Assembly: GCF_963676735.1 (NCBI RefSeq)
Contig: NZ_OY781464.1
Coordinates: forward strand, 4,373,001 to 4,437,000
DNA length: 64,000 nucleotides
Source of the DNA: an uncultured Draconibacterium sp.
GTDB taxonomy: Bacteria > Bacteroidota > Bacteroidia > Bacteroidales > Prolixibacteraceae
Direction of reading: 5' to 3'
Shown here: in pieces, positions 45,037 through 54,293 of the stretch
How positions within the stretch are numbered: the first letter of the stretch is position 1
How the letters are laid out: each line of letters opens with the position of its first letter
Program-made: the position numbers and the translations under genes
The notes under the pieces: generated by a model
The model's database searches: none
What the model saw: the letters and a program-made list of their open reading frames with translations, nothing else
Told to the model about the DNA's origin: nothing

Positions 45037-46149
45037 CTAAATTACTTTTTTTATACCCGGAATTTGTTTTATCAGCCACGCAAACACAAAACAAACCAAC
45101 AGGGCAAGCGGAGCCACCACCATAAATTTCAGCAACTGATTTATGTTTTGCCAACTCACAAAAAGGGCGCTAACGCCTACAATTATCGGCGCATGAAAAA
45201 TAAAAACACCATAGGCACTACCTGACAATTGCCGCGCTACATTCCCTTGTTTATTCCAGTAGCGTTTTGCCAATCCTAACAGCCCTATTATCATGGCAAC
45301 GCCAACCAGCTGTTCCCAAATTGCCCAGGCAAAACTCTGCCAGCTGCCACCCCCCATAAATGTTTCAACACCTCCGTTTTTCCCTCCCACATATAGAATA
45401 ACGGGCAATACCAGCCAAATCATTAACTGAGCAAAAACAAACCAGCGCAATGCATTTTTAAAACTTATGGCATCCAGCCAATTGTTATTATAGGCCAGAA
45501 CACCCGTAACCAGCATTACAATGTATTGCACAAAAAACGGAAACTGAAATCCGGTGTAAGGCATACTCCACCCAACAGGCAACCAAATGCGAATAAGGTA
45601 TTGTGCCAGGCCCATTCCCAGGGCGGCCAAAACCAGTTTTCCCGTTCCGGGCCAGGCCATTTTAATTTTCCATTTCATCTTACTTATGGGCAAATAGAGC
45701 ATTGTAAACAGCAACAGTGTTTCAACAAACCACAGTGGGCCAAAACCGCGTGCACGCTGATTTCCTAAAAATTCGAGAAATGTTACCGCTTCGTGTTTGA
45801 TAAGGTTGTAATGAATAAAATTGGTTAACGGATTCAGTAAAAAATAGAAGACGAGCAAGGGAATACCCAAACGAACCAGGCGGTCTTTTAAAAACCGGCC
45901 GCTTGTTTTACGTTGTATGGACGCAGCGGTAAAATAGGCCGAAATAAAAAAGAACAGGCCCATAAAAAAAGCCTGGTTGGTCATGTTAAACATGGTTTGT
46001 ACAATTATTTCGGGAAAACCGTCTTCCGACTCGTTGTAGTACCAGTCGCCGGGAGCACCATAGGTAATATTCAGGTGAAGCAGCACCACCAGACTTATTA
46101 AAAAAATACGCAGGTTATCGATATAAAAAAGGCGCGATGTTGATGACAT
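45037..46149 (-). CDS. Acyltransferase 3 family membrane protein
   Basis: This 370-residue protein has about ten membrane helices. The N-terminal region RLFYIDNLRIFLISLVVLLH carries the conserved His of the acyltransferase-3 family. Members transfer acetyl, succinyl or other acyl groups to envelope polysaccharides or lipids. It is monocistronic; acceptor unknown. Confidence 0.85.
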   Translation of the reverse strand: MSSTSRLFYIDNLRIFLISLVVLLHLNITYGAPGDWYYNESEDGFPEIIVQTMFNMTNQAFFMGLFFFISAYFTAASIQRKTSGRFLKDRLVRLGIPLLVFYFLLNPLTNFIHYNLIKHEAVTFLEFLGNQRARGFGPLWFVETLLLFTMLYLPISKMKWKIKMAWPGTGKLVLAALGMGLAQYLIRIWLPVGWSMPYTGFQFPFFVQYIVMLVTGVLAYNNNWLDAISFKNALRWFVFAQLMIWLVLPVILYVGGKNGGVETFMGGGSWQSFAWAIWEQLVGVAMIIGLLGLAKRYWNKQGNVARQLSGSAYGVFIFHAPIIVGVSALFVSWQNINQLLKFMVVAPLALLVCFVFAWLIKQIPGIKKVI

Positions 46150-46362
46150 AGGACATGTTGTTTTTAGTTTTTATAGCTTATTGACTCAAAAAATGATTTT
46201 CAGTTTTTCTTTACAGTCAACAAAATTTACCCGGATCATTAAGAACACAAAATTATTTCGATAAGTAGTTGAAATAAAAGGACAAACAATAGACCAAGCA
46301 GAGATTAATCGGGTAAATACACCCTTGAAACAGCTGTGAATAGCGCGCAGCGGTTCCGCAAA

Positions 46363-46752
46363 TCAACTCCTGTTTTGCCCGGCTTTTTGCCTGAGAAGCC
46401 AGCGCACACGCTGGTAAGAAAGCAGGTAATGTACCAGCGTGGCTATTGCCAGTATTGCTGCCGCCAAAATATATTCCATTTGAAACAGTACTGCACCTGC
46501 CAGGGCAAAAAACAGCAGCTCGATAAGTAAACGTACTGCCCCACTAACCGGCACTGGTGCTTTTCCCGAGCGGCTGGGATCGTTGGGTACTGCAAACACT
46601 CCCCAAATAAGAGCAGCCAACAACGGCACTGCCAACGCCAGGAGGTATTTGTGCCAGGTGTTGGTAAGCTGCCAGCCCCATTTTCCCAAGGCAACAAGTG
46701 CTGCAATTTCAAGAAAAAAACGAAGTGCAAGATTTACCGGATGTTTATGCAT
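46363..46752 (-). CDS. YrdB/DUF2568 family membrane protein
   Basis: This 129-residue protein has four hydrophobic helices with NLALRFFLEIAALVALGKWG at the start and WGVFAVPNDPSRSGKAPVPV between helices 2 and 3. This matches the YrdB (DUF2568) family. Function unknown. Confidence 0.75.
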   Translation of the reverse strand: MHKHPVNLALRFFLEIAALVALGKWGWQLTNTWHKYLLALAVPLLAALIWGVFAVPNDPSRSGKAPVPVSGAVRLLIELLFFALAGAVLFQMEYILAAAILAIATLVHYLLSYQRVRWLLRQKAGQNRS

Positions 46753-46785
46753 AGGCTGTGAAAATTTTATAGCCTTTTCGCCCCG

Positions 46786-47973
46786 CTAATAGCTGAAATT
46801 AATACGCAGGCCCGCCAGGAAATGTTCACCCACCTCAGGCAGGTACGACTGCAACCACTGCGCGTTGGGTGTAACAAACACCCACTTGTTTAGCTGGGTG
46901 CTAAAGTAAAATTCGGCCAGTTTTTCCGGATCATTGGCTTGCCAGGCCCATGTTTCGGCATAGGCCAAACCAATTTTAAACTCGCGCTGCAGCACGGTTT
47001 TCTGAAAACCAATACCCCCACTCCATGCTTTTTTTATGCCCTGCCACCCGGCCAGTTCGTTACTGTTTTCGCCATAACGGGCAAAAATGCTAAAGTTATT
47101 GGCTATCAGCTGATCAAACGACAAGCCATAGCCGCGGGTGTGATTGGCAAGTGGCTGCTCGTGCCCAAACACACGTAAATTCGCCTCCCAGCCCGACCCG
47201 CGAAAAACTTTTAGTCCGGTTTCCAAAAGCTTCAAATGATTGGTCATTATATCAGGCGAATCGGGATCGGCCATAAAATGCCCGTATTGAATGTAAAAAC
47301 GCTTTAAAAAAGTGGTTCGAAAGTGTATGCCCGGACTGTTTAAACCCACTGGCAAAACCGGATTATTCACAAAAACCCCACTGATAAACTGCGAGGTTTC
47401 GTCGTTGGCATGCAGGTTATTATCGAAATAGTTGGTGGGATCGATTTTTCCGAAGGTTACGGTAAATATTTCCTGAAACATTTTAAACTCGGTCCAAGCT
47501 TCCAGTACGGTAAGGTTTTGCCCTTTGCCATCGCCTCCGCCGGCATCGGCATTCAGCCCTGAGATATTAGGGATTAGTGCATCAGGTCCCTGGCCTCCCC
47601 CGGCTTCCAAATCAAAAAACAACAAAGCGTTGGCTCCAAAACTTACGTAGGCAAAAATATCAAACGAGCCCACGCCTTTCCAGGTAGGATCGTTTACCAG
47701 CGGCACCTGCAACGAAGTGGTAGCCACACCGCTAAACTGTAGTTTCCCGGGTTCTTCAAGAATGGCTTTTAACAGCTCATCAACCTGTTGTTTGCGCGAA
47801 CGTTTCATTTCGGGTATGTCGCCGGCGTCGGCTTCTTCAAACAAACCAAGAAACTTTTCAACCAGGCTGGTATCGGCTGCAATGGTATCAGTTTGTTGCG
47901 CACATGCCGGCACACGCATAAATAAAAATGCTAAAAGCAGGCAGCCACATACAGGCAAAAATAATCGATTCAT
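46786..47973 (-). CDS. OprB-like carbohydrate-selective porin
   Basis: ATG 47973 gives 395 residues with a signal peptide ending RVPACAQ. The protein shows regular beta strands and the segments TTSLQVPLVNDPTWKG, FFDLEAGGGQG and TFGKIDPTNYFDNN, the OprB/porin-type pattern. It ends with a terminal aromatic-rich strand (AGLRINFSY). It is an outer-membrane channel; the substrate is not clear. Confidence 0.8.
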   Translation of the reverse strand: MNRLFLPVCGCLLLAFLFMRVPACAQQTDTIAADTSLVEKFLGLFEEADAGDIPEMKRSRKQQVDELLKAILEEPGKLQFSGVATTSLQVPLVNDPTWKGVGSFDIFAYVSFGANALLFFDLEAGGGQGPDALIPNISGLNADAGGGDGKGQNLTVLEAWTEFKMFQEIFTVTFGKIDPTNYFDNNLHANDETSQFISGVFVNNPVLPVGLNSPGIHFRTTFLKRFYIQYGHFMADPDSPDIMTNHLKLLETGLKVFRGSGWEANLRVFGHEQPLANHTRGYGLSFDQLIANNFSIFARYGENSNELAGWQGIKKAWSGGIGFQKTVLQREFKIGLAYAETWAWQANDPEKLAEFYFSTQLNKWVFVTPNAQWLQSYLPEVGEHFLAGLRINFSY

Positions 47974-48081
47974 TCCGGTGCTGTTTATCTGTTTTAAATT
48001 AAACAAATAGCACAACAAATCAAAGTTCAATGCTTCTTAAAAAGCAAGTGGATTTTTTCAAACTTTTTTTTTACTCCTGAA

Positions 48082-49812
48082 TTATTCGAGCGGCAAACTA
48101 AAAATTTCAAGCGCCCATTTATTCATTTCCAGGGTACGGTCTACATTTTTAAGTGCATACAACTCGGTGCCTGATAAATTGGTGAAAACAAAATGTACAT
48201 CCATATCGGGATTATTCTGGTTATTCAGGTAGCCGGGATAAGTGCTAACTTTAAACGATTTTACTGCTGAATAGCTTACGGCATCCACCTGGTAAATGGT
48301 TTCGGCAGCATCCGGTGCCCACCAATAATCTGAGCCCACCACAAAATAGGTTTCCAGCTTTTGGTTGTAATCCAGACTTTGAATGGAATTGCGTGGAATT
48401 TCAATGGTTCCCAGGCGCGAAAGCTCCTGCCCGTGCACCGACTGGGTAGTATAATCCGGTGTACGAAAGACGACTTTATTGGCGCCAATCAGAGCATTCA
48501 GGTCGGGCGTAAACCAGAAATCCTTGCCAATGCTTTCGTGCCACGAAGGAATGGTATCGTTGGCCGCACCTTTTTCAATATTGGCAATTAACAGGCCTGT
48601 GGGCGACAATTGCGGACGTGTAATATAAATCAGTGGTTTACCCGGGATTTTTCGCAGCACCGATTTTTCGTAAAGCGCTACCGACGAAGTGGAGCGAAAA
48701 GTTACCCCTGTTTCCAGGTTCAGGCTGTAAAGATGCACATGCTGATCTTCGTCGGGTGCCAGGTAGCACCAACCGTTTTCTCCCAAGGCCACATCGTAGG
48801 GTACACAATCGGTTTCAATCAGCTTTTCGCGCTGTAGTGTTTCGGCATTCCACACATCAACATAAGCCTGGTTGTAGCCAATTACAAGCATTTTACCATC
48901 TTCACTTACATCAATACAGTAAGGTACCCGTTCCAGATCGTAGGCATTAAATTCGGTACTGCCGGTAGTTTTTACCAATAGCTTATTGGGCGAGCGGGTT
49001 AAAAGGTAAAGCACATCGGTGGTTTTATGGTAATACGCGTCTTTCAATTCCCCATCAAACCAGGTTAGCGATTTCGAGTTTACCGGATCACCGCTTGCGG
49101 CAACGGTCATGTTTATTCGGACACCGTGCGACAGTTGTGGGTTGTTGGATTCGATATTAATAATTTGCGAATAATCGCCCGGAGTCATTTCGCCACGATT
49201 TACGGTGCAGTAAATATCTTTTGTTTCGCCACCATACAATGTTCCGGATGCAGGAGACAGCTCGAGCCACTCCGGTATATTCTCAATATACCAGTATTTA
49301 TCAACCGATCCGTAATTGGCAATAGAGAAGCTCCGGTTGTCTTCTGTTCCAAAGTCAATTTCGGCAGTGCTGCAATACATGGGCTCCTGTCCTTCAACCG
49401 GCGGCTGTTCGGCAGTGGTTTTTCCGTAGCTTACTGTAATCCGGAATACCCCGGCATCGCCAAGTTTCACAAACAAATACCCCTCTGCTCTTCCGTCAAC
49501 CATAAAGTCGTTTACGTTTTTAAAATCAAAAGGAATAGTACAGTTACCATTAGATAAATTCCCTTCAAACGTTTTTATCCCGAGCCATTGCGGATACACC
49601 ACTACACGAAATTTTCCATTATCCGACCCCGACAGGTTGAACTGAATAACCCCGCTTGTAGTTCCGGTGTCAAAATGGTTTTGCACATCGGTGGTAAAAA
49701 CCTGTTCCTGGTTCTCTTCCGGAAAATTAAAATTACAAGCTACCAATACGTTTATTGCTAATAGCCAAACGATTGCTAAACAACTTTTATAAAATCCTGT
49801 ATTTTTTTTCAT
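48082..49812 (-). CDS. BACON-domain lipoprotein with C-terminal propeller
   Basis: This 576-residue protein has a lipoprotein signal (lipobox VLVAC). Residues 160-240 form a BACON/Ig-like domain (DKYWYIENIPEWLELSPASG and MTPGDYSQIINIESNNPQLS). The rest, about residues 250-576, has repeating strands of a beta-propeller. BACON domains often bind carbohydrate or mucin in Bacteroidota. It lies 18 bp downstream of a barrel-protein gene on the same strand, probably one operon. Confidence 0.78.
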   Translation of the reverse strand: MKKNTGFYKSCLAIVWLLAINVLVACNFNFPEENQEQVFTTDVQNHFDTGTTSGVIQFNLSGSDNGKFRVVVYPQWLGIKTFEGNLSNGNCTIPFDFKNVNDFMVDGRAEGYLFVKLGDAGVFRITVSYGKTTAEQPPVEGQEPMYCSTAEIDFGTEDNRSFSIANYGSVDKYWYIENIPEWLELSPASGTLYGGETKDIYCTVNRGEMTPGDYSQIINIESNNPQLSHGVRINMTVAASGDPVNSKSLTWFDGELKDAYYHKTTDVLYLLTRSPNKLLVKTTGSTEFNAYDLERVPYCIDVSEDGKMLVIGYNQAYVDVWNAETLQREKLIETDCVPYDVALGENGWCYLAPDEDQHVHLYSLNLETGVTFRSTSSVALYEKSVLRKIPGKPLIYITRPQLSPTGLLIANIEKGAANDTIPSWHESIGKDFWFTPDLNALIGANKVVFRTPDYTTQSVHGQELSRLGTIEIPRNSIQSLDYNQKLETYFVVGSDYWWAPDAAETIYQVDAVSYSAVKSFKVSTYPGYLNNQNNPDMDVHFVFTNLSGTELYALKNVDRTLEMNKWALEIFSLPLE

Positions 49813-49830
49813 GTTTTTTTGCTTAGGGTA

Positions 49831-50793
49831 TTACCAATAAAAAACCAATCCTACTGAAAAATCAAGACGGCTCAGGTTTTCGTAATTGTCCTTGTCGAGC
49901 GCTACTTCCTGCGTACCGTTTAAGGTTTCGATGTTGAGCTTTTTTACATTAGCCAAAAATAATCCGGCTTCGCTTGTCAGGCTCAGCTTGGGTTTTATGT
50001 AATATTCAAAACCCAGCGTGGTGTGCATTCCAAAGGTGGTACTTTTTATCAGCACCTGCTCATTAAGCATCTCGGCCTCATCGCGGTAAAATGCTGGTCC
50101 GAGGGTAAGTGAAGAATTCAATCCGATTTTTTGCTGTTTTCCGTAACGTCCTTCCGAATAAAACGAAAGACCTGCAAAATTTACAAAATAGTGTTCGCTT
50201 AGTTCGCCATAATACATGTTTACCACATCCATTTGCATTGAAGTGGTAACTGATGCCTGGCTGTAAAAACCATTGTAAACAGCTCCCAGCCAATAGTCTT
50301 TTAGCAGGTAAAAGTACAGGGAGGCTTTGAGTTGCATGCCCATTTTTAGCTGCTTATAGTAATCGTCGGCGAGCTGTTTGCTAACACCCATCGATTGTAA
50401 ATTCTCTACGGCCGGTTTGGTATCGCCAAGCAAATACCCCATTCCTCCGGTAAACGATGCGCGCATTTTATTTATGGGGCCCGGTTTTATACTATCGTCT
50501 GCATATACTCCGGATTCTATTTCCGTATTGATAGCCGGCAGCACCATATCGCGTTGCTCAGTGCGGTTGTCGGGCTGAACGTACGACCACTCACGTACTT
50601 CCGCTTTTGGAATCTTTCCTTTGGTAAGCACTCCTTTCACATTTTGCTGAATAAAAAGGTAGTTTTTGGTTTCCTTACTGATGTTACATTTGATCGTATC
50701 GCCACTGTTTAATACGATTCGGTTTTGAGAAAAAGCGACATTACTGATAAGCATACTTAGGAGTAAGGTCGTGGCACAGATTAATCGGTTCAT
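49831..50793 (-). CDS. Outer-membrane beta-barrel protein
   Basis: This 320-residue protein has a signal peptide ending NVAFSQ. An N-terminal small domain (RIVLNSGDTIKCNISKETK) resembles the start of many Bacteroidota OM proteins that respond to stress. It is followed by a barrel-like region ending LSRLDFSVGLVFYW with the typical terminal aromatic strand. It is the first gene of the operon with the BACON lipoprotein and the last host gene before the prophage. A TAGATTTG -7 box candidate lies at 50864-50857. Confidence 0.72.
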   Translation of the reverse strand: MNRLICATTLLLSMLISNVAFSQNRIVLNSGDTIKCNISKETKNYLFIQQNVKGVLTKGKIPKAEVREWSYVQPDNRTEQRDMVLPAINTEIESGVYADDSIKPGPINKMRASFTGGMGYLLGDTKPAVENLQSMGVSKQLADDYYKQLKMGMQLKASLYFYLLKDYWLGAVYNGFYSQASVTTSMQMDVVNMYYGELSEHYFVNFAGLSFYSEGRYGKQQKIGLNSSLTLGPAFYRDEAEMLNEQVLIKSTTFGMHTTLGFEYYIKPKLSLTSEAGLFLANVKKLNIETLNGTQEVALDKDNYENLSRLDFSVGLVFYW

Positions 50794-50990
50794 ACGGTTA
50801 ATAATCTTTATTAGTTATCAATAAATATTTGGGTTAGCCAGACCTGCTTTGAACAACAAATCTAAGAGATTATTTGAAATAAGAGCATTTGTAGGGTCTT
50901 CATTCGGTTATCATAAAATCAATTTTGACTGAATATAAATAACAGGAGATACCGATTAAAAAAAAGGCAGCTACCTGCACTTAAGGGGGA

Positions 50991-51292
50991 TAAAACGAAA
51001 TGTACAAAACAGAAATACAACAATGCTTGAGTATTAGTTAGTTACGAAAAGAGCATAAAAAACGGAATGTGCAGAATAGTTAATTTTAGTTGAAATCGGG
51101 TTGAATTATTTTAGGCTTTTTCTGCGTTTAAACTCGAAAGCTTTAACTACTTGTTATAAATACTTGGAAACCGCTTTAAATAAAGCCTTATAGCCTAATA
51201 ACCCACCTGCACACTGGTATGAATAACGCTAATATTAGGCGTTATTTTTTTTGTCTAGTTGTTTGTCCTTCTTACGTGTACATTTCGTTTTA
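50991..51292. repeat. 16-bp perfect inverted repeat around a 270-bp spacer at the prophage edge
   Basis: TAAAACGAAATGTACA (50991-51006) and TGTACATTTCGTTTTA (51277-51292) are exact inverse complements. No ORF fills the spacer. It lies in the 697-bp gap between the last host gene and the repressor, so it is probably part of the prophage left end or of another inserted element. No flanking direct repeat is obvious. Confidence 0.7.
51222..51252 (+). terminator. Strong terminator near the prophage left end
   Basis: AATAACGC and GCGTTATT pair perfectly around TAATATTAG, followed by eight T residues. No rightward gene in the window ends here, so it may block host transcription into the phage. Confidence 0.7.
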
Positions 51293-51323
51293 AACTGCAT
51301 TAAGACGGACACTAAGACGGACA
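51264..51323. promoter_or_regulatory. Three copies of an 11-mer, candidate transposase or repressor sites
   Basis: TAAGACGGACA occurs at 51301-51311 and 51313-51323 (12-bp spacing). A 10/11 match, TAAGAAGGACA, occurs on the opposite strand at 51274-51264. Transposable phages have clustered transposase sites at their ends, which fits this position, but binding is inferred. Confidence 0.5.
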
Positions 51324-51490
51324 AAACAGCTATAAAAATGAGTTATAGGAATATATATAATACATTAAAACAGACCTTAAATATTGAAATAAAACACAAA
51401 ACTATATATGTATCGCAATTTTACGATACTATAAATAAAAGGAATAATGATTTAAGACTTTGATATACAGATGCTTGTGTGATGTTTTAG

Positions 51491-51892
51491 TTACTTCTCG
51501 GCAGCAATAGAGGGATTAGAGTAGCCAATTTGTTTTTTAAGTGTTCGGTTTTGCTCTTTTAATGCACCTATTTCTTCAGCCATTTGGCGTAGCTGGGAGT
51601 CTTTTTCTTTTATTATTTGTAATAATAGAGCACTGTCGGACGAAGAATGAACTTCTTTCTTTTCTTTTTTAAGTGTAGGTCCATCTCCTAATATAAGCCA
51701 TTCAACAGATATTTCGTCATAGGTTACAATAAATTTCGCCAGTATGTCTTCAGTAATACCGGTTCCACTCTCCAAAGTGCCCCTTGATATGCCAGTTTTT
51801 GCATAAAATTCACGTTTACTAATATTCAGTGTTTCAATATATTGCAAAATCCTTTGTTTTATTGGCGATATTTTTTGTCCTTTTTGTTGCAA
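51491..51892 (-). CDS. Phage repressor, HTH type
   Basis: No ATG starts this frame, which opens at TTG 51934. I prefer the TTG at 51892 because a leftward promoter box overlaps 51932-51939. That gives 133 residues beginning QQKGQKISPIKQRILQYIET after the start. The N-terminus resembles Bacteroidota phage repressors: SPIKQRILQYIETLNISKRE, an HTH around GISRGTLESG, then YDEISVEWLILGDGP. A C-terminal coiled coil could allow dimerisation. It faces the early operon and probably keeps the prophage silent. Confidence 0.75.
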   Translation of the reverse strand: MQQKGQKISPIKQRILQYIETLNISKREFYAKTGISRGTLESGTGITEDILAKFIVTYDEISVEWLILGDGPTLKKEKKEVHSSSDSALLLQIIKEKDSQLRQMAEEIGALKEQNRTLKKQIGYSNPSIAAEK

Positions 51893-51918
51893 ATGGCGAA
51901 ATCTATTGTTTATATTTG
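51886..51918 (+). promoter_or_regulatory. Early rightward phage promoter
   Basis: TATATTTG at 51911-51918 matches the Bacteroidota -7 box TAnnTTTG. A TTG at 51887-51889 is 21 bases upstream, in place for the -33 box. The start would be near 51925, 15 bp before the first early ATG. It overlaps the repressor's promoter. Confidence 0.5.
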
Positions 51919-51931
51919 TAAAACATTTCAA

Positions 51932-51964
51932 CAAAGTTAATGCAAATGCGATCAGAAAAGCAAA
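51932..51964 (-). promoter_or_regulatory. Leftward repressor promoter
   Basis: On the minus strand TTTG (51964-51961), 21 bases, then TAACTTTG (51939-51932) match the full Bacteroidota consensus. The transcript would start near 51925, leaving a short leader before TTG 51892. The two promoters face each other with their -7 boxes 13 bp apart, so only one is likely to fire at a time. Confidence 0.55.
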
Positions 51965-52164
51965 TAATTGAAAAAAAACAGATGGGCGACATGAACGTTG
52001 TGGCCCAGGTGCTCAGTAAAAAGCATAACCGGTATATATCGGCAAGTTATGCCAGTATTATACTTACCCGGCCAAAATCGAAACTATACGCCGATGCGAT
52101 TGAAGTGCTTCGCCAGGTAGTTGAAGCCCGTGAGCAACTAATTAACGAAACAGTTTTAAGTTAA
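51940..52164 (+). CDS. Small early phage protein in the Ner position
   Basis: This 74-residue protein begins MQMRSEKQIIEKKQMGDMNV (a second ATG is at 51946). It contains VAQVLSKKHNRYISASYASI, which could form an HTH. Its position opposite the repressor and ahead of the transposase is that of Mu Ner, a small DNA-binding negative regulator. Sequence alone does not prove the function. Confidence 0.6.
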   Translation: MQMRSEKQIIEKKQMGDMNVVAQVLSKKHNRYISASYASIILTRPKSKLYADAIEVLRQVVEAREQLINETVLS

Positions 52165-52172
52165 AAATACTT

Positions 52173-52228
52173 CTGCGACGGCCCGGCGATAACTTCAAAG
52201 GGTTTCGCAGTTTCATATTACGTCGCAG
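52173..52228 (+). promoter_or_regulatory. Hairpin just before the transposase start codon
   Basis: CTGCGACG (52173-52180) and CGTCGCAG (52221-52228) are perfect 8-bp inverse complements with a 40-nt loop. The 3' arm ends three bases before the TTG start at 52232, so folding could hide the start region. Confidence 0.45.
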
Positions 52229-52231
52229 TAA

Positions 52232-54292
52232 TTGGATTACTACAATAACATATTAGTTGTGGAGGCAGTAAAAGACCTTATAGATACGGGCATAATGAGC
52301 CGCGCAAAATACGATAAAGACCTACAGCGCGGAAAATTGCGGGTAGTACGCCCGGGAAAAGGTGCCGACTGCCCGGCCCTTGTAGATTACGCATCGCTTT
52401 CTCCCGATATTCAGCGCAAAGTGGAAGATTACTTTGGCGGCAACCCTTATACCATAGTAAAAAAGAAACCGCTGGGTGGTAAAATCGAGGTAGATTATAA
52501 AGCTTTCGAATTTTTCTCTAACTATCGTTACGACGATGGGTCTCCCATACCCACCGAACGCCAGAACAACATCCTACTGTGGGCCAACAATGCGTGTATC
52601 CTTAATGCTCTGAAAAAATCGCTAGCTGAACATACGCAGGCACGGGCCGAACGTGGTAAACGCCCTCAGTATTCCGAATTTTACGCCCTTGCTGTTTCCC
52701 TGGTTAAAGAAGCCAACGAGCCTAAAATAATTCATGGCGATAAAATAATTGAGTTCGAAAACAACCTGCCTACCAACCCGCGCCGCCTGCGCCAAAAGCT
52801 CGAAGAGTACATCGCCAATGGTTACGAAAGTCTTGTAAAACACAACAGCAGCAACCGAAACGCCCAGCTGGTTACTTCAAAAGTAGAAGCACTTATCCTT
52901 TCGCTGTATGCCATGAAAAACAAGCCATACGCGAAAGCTGCGCATAAACTATATGTCGATTTTCTGTACGGAAACAAAGTAATTATCGACAAAGGGACCG
53001 GCGAAATTTACGACCCTAATGATGCCGACTTTATCGACAAAAACGGCAATAAAAAAGAGCTGTCAAAAGGAACGGTTTGGCAGATTGTGAACAAACCCAG
53101 CAACCGGCTGATTGTTGACCGCCTGCGAAACGATGCCAAATACTATAAAGACCGGCACGAACCTCACCACCACCGCCAGCCTGCTCAGTTCTCGCTGTCG
53201 AAAATATCGATGGACGACCGCGATATACCAAACAGCGAGGCAAAAGCCTATTATGCTTTCGATACCATGAGCGGGTGCATACTTGGCCGCGCCTACAGCC
53301 GCGATAAAAACATGGAGCTGGTTATTGAATGTTTCCGCAACATGTTTGTTTTTCTCGACCAGCACCAGCTTGGCGTTCCTATGGAAGTTGAGGTTGAGGA
53401 GCACCTGATGAACAACCTGCGCGATTCGGTTCTTGGCGAAAACGGCTTGTTTAAGTATGTGCGCTGGTGTAATCCGGGCAACTCGCAGGAAAAATGGGCG
53501 GAAACAGGTATCCGCCTGAAAAAATTGGGTGCTGAAAAAGACAACCAGGAATACATTGGCCGTTTTTACAGCAAACTCGAAGCCAACCGCCCACCCCAGG
53601 TAGGCGAATGGAATGGCGATGGCATGCGCATAAAAGACCACACCCGCACTTACGAAAAAGCCGTTGCCGAAGACCTGCTCACTATTATTCAGCACAACAA
53701 CGAGGAGCATCCGCGATTTAAAGGACAAAGCCGCTTACAGGTTCTTTTGAATAATATTAATCCCGATGTTCCGCGTATCGACAAGGCTCTGCTTAACCGC
53801 ATGTTAGGCTATGTTACCGAAACAACCATCCGCCGCAGTCAGTACGTTACGGTTATGTACGAAAAATACCAGTTGCCGCACCCTGCAATACTGGCAAAGC
53901 TAAAACCAAACAACCTGCGTGTAACTGCTTATTACCTGCCCAACGAAGATGGCATTATCGATACTGTTTTCCTTTACCAGGGCGGCACTTACATCTGCGA
54001 ATGTGCAAAAATTAAGAAATACAGTACTGCCCGTGCTGAATGGGACGACGACGGCAGCGATGCCGAAGCATACACCGAGCAGGCCAAGTACGTTTCCAAA
54101 CACAGGGCTATGGTGAAGGAAAGAAAAAACGGAATTGCCAAACTCGAAATAATGGACAACGAACCGGAACCCGAAAGCATGGATGCCAGTGCGGCTGCCG
54201 AGGCTTTTGTTCCCGCCACTAAAACAACCGATAATTACGACGACTACACCGACGACAATTATAATTTAAATAACGCTTTAAACGATTTTTAA
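52232..54292 (+). CDS. Mu-like transposase (MuA-type DDE integrase core)
   Basis: The start is TTG, immediately after an in-frame TAA at 52229-52231; the first ATG is 20 codons further. The protein has 686 residues: an N-terminal DNA-binding region (DYASLSPDIQRKVEDYFG), then the core with YYAFDTMSGCILGRA (first Asp), VEVEEHLMNN (where the usual second Asp appears as Glu) and RWCNPGNSQEKWAE (catalytic Glu). A Mu-C-like C-terminal domain follows. It drives integration and replicative transposition. It is the first large gene of the early operon, followed one base later by the MuB-like gene. Confidence 0.88.
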   Translation: MDYYNNILVVEAVKDLIDTGIMSRAKYDKDLQRGKLRVVRPGKGADCPALVDYASLSPDIQRKVEDYFGGNPYTIVKKKPLGGKIEVDYKAFEFFSNYRYDDGSPIPTERQNNILLWANNACILNALKKSLAEHTQARAERGKRPQYSEFYALAVSLVKEANEPKIIHGDKIIEFENNLPTNPRRLRQKLEEYIANGYESLVKHNSSNRNAQLVTSKVEALILSLYAMKNKPYAKAAHKLYVDFLYGNKVIIDKGTGEIYDPNDADFIDKNGNKKELSKGTVWQIVNKPSNRLIVDRLRNDAKYYKDRHEPHHHRQPAQFSLSKISMDDRDIPNSEAKAYYAFDTMSGCILGRAYSRDKNMELVIECFRNMFVFLDQHQLGVPMEVEVEEHLMNNLRDSVLGENGLFKYVRWCNPGNSQEKWAETGIRLKKLGAEKDNQEYIGRFYSKLEANRPPQVGEWNGDGMRIKDHTRTYEKAVAEDLLTIIQHNNEEHPRFKGQSRLQVLLNNINPDVPRIDKALLNRMLGYVTETTIRRSQYVTVMYEKYQLPHPAILAKLKPNNLRVTAYYLPNEDGIIDTVFLYQGGTYICECAKIKKYSTARAEWDDDGSDAEAYTEQAKYVSKHRAMVKERKNGIAKLEIMDNEPEPESMDASAAAEAFVPATKTTDNYDDYTDDNYNLNNALNDF

Positions 54293-54293
54293 T

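Noticed and set aside
51251..51463. Small rightward frame of 70 codons before the repressor
   Set aside because: It runs through the putative binding sites, lacks a good start and shows AT-rich, low-information sequence. A real peptide from ATG 51338 cannot be excluded.
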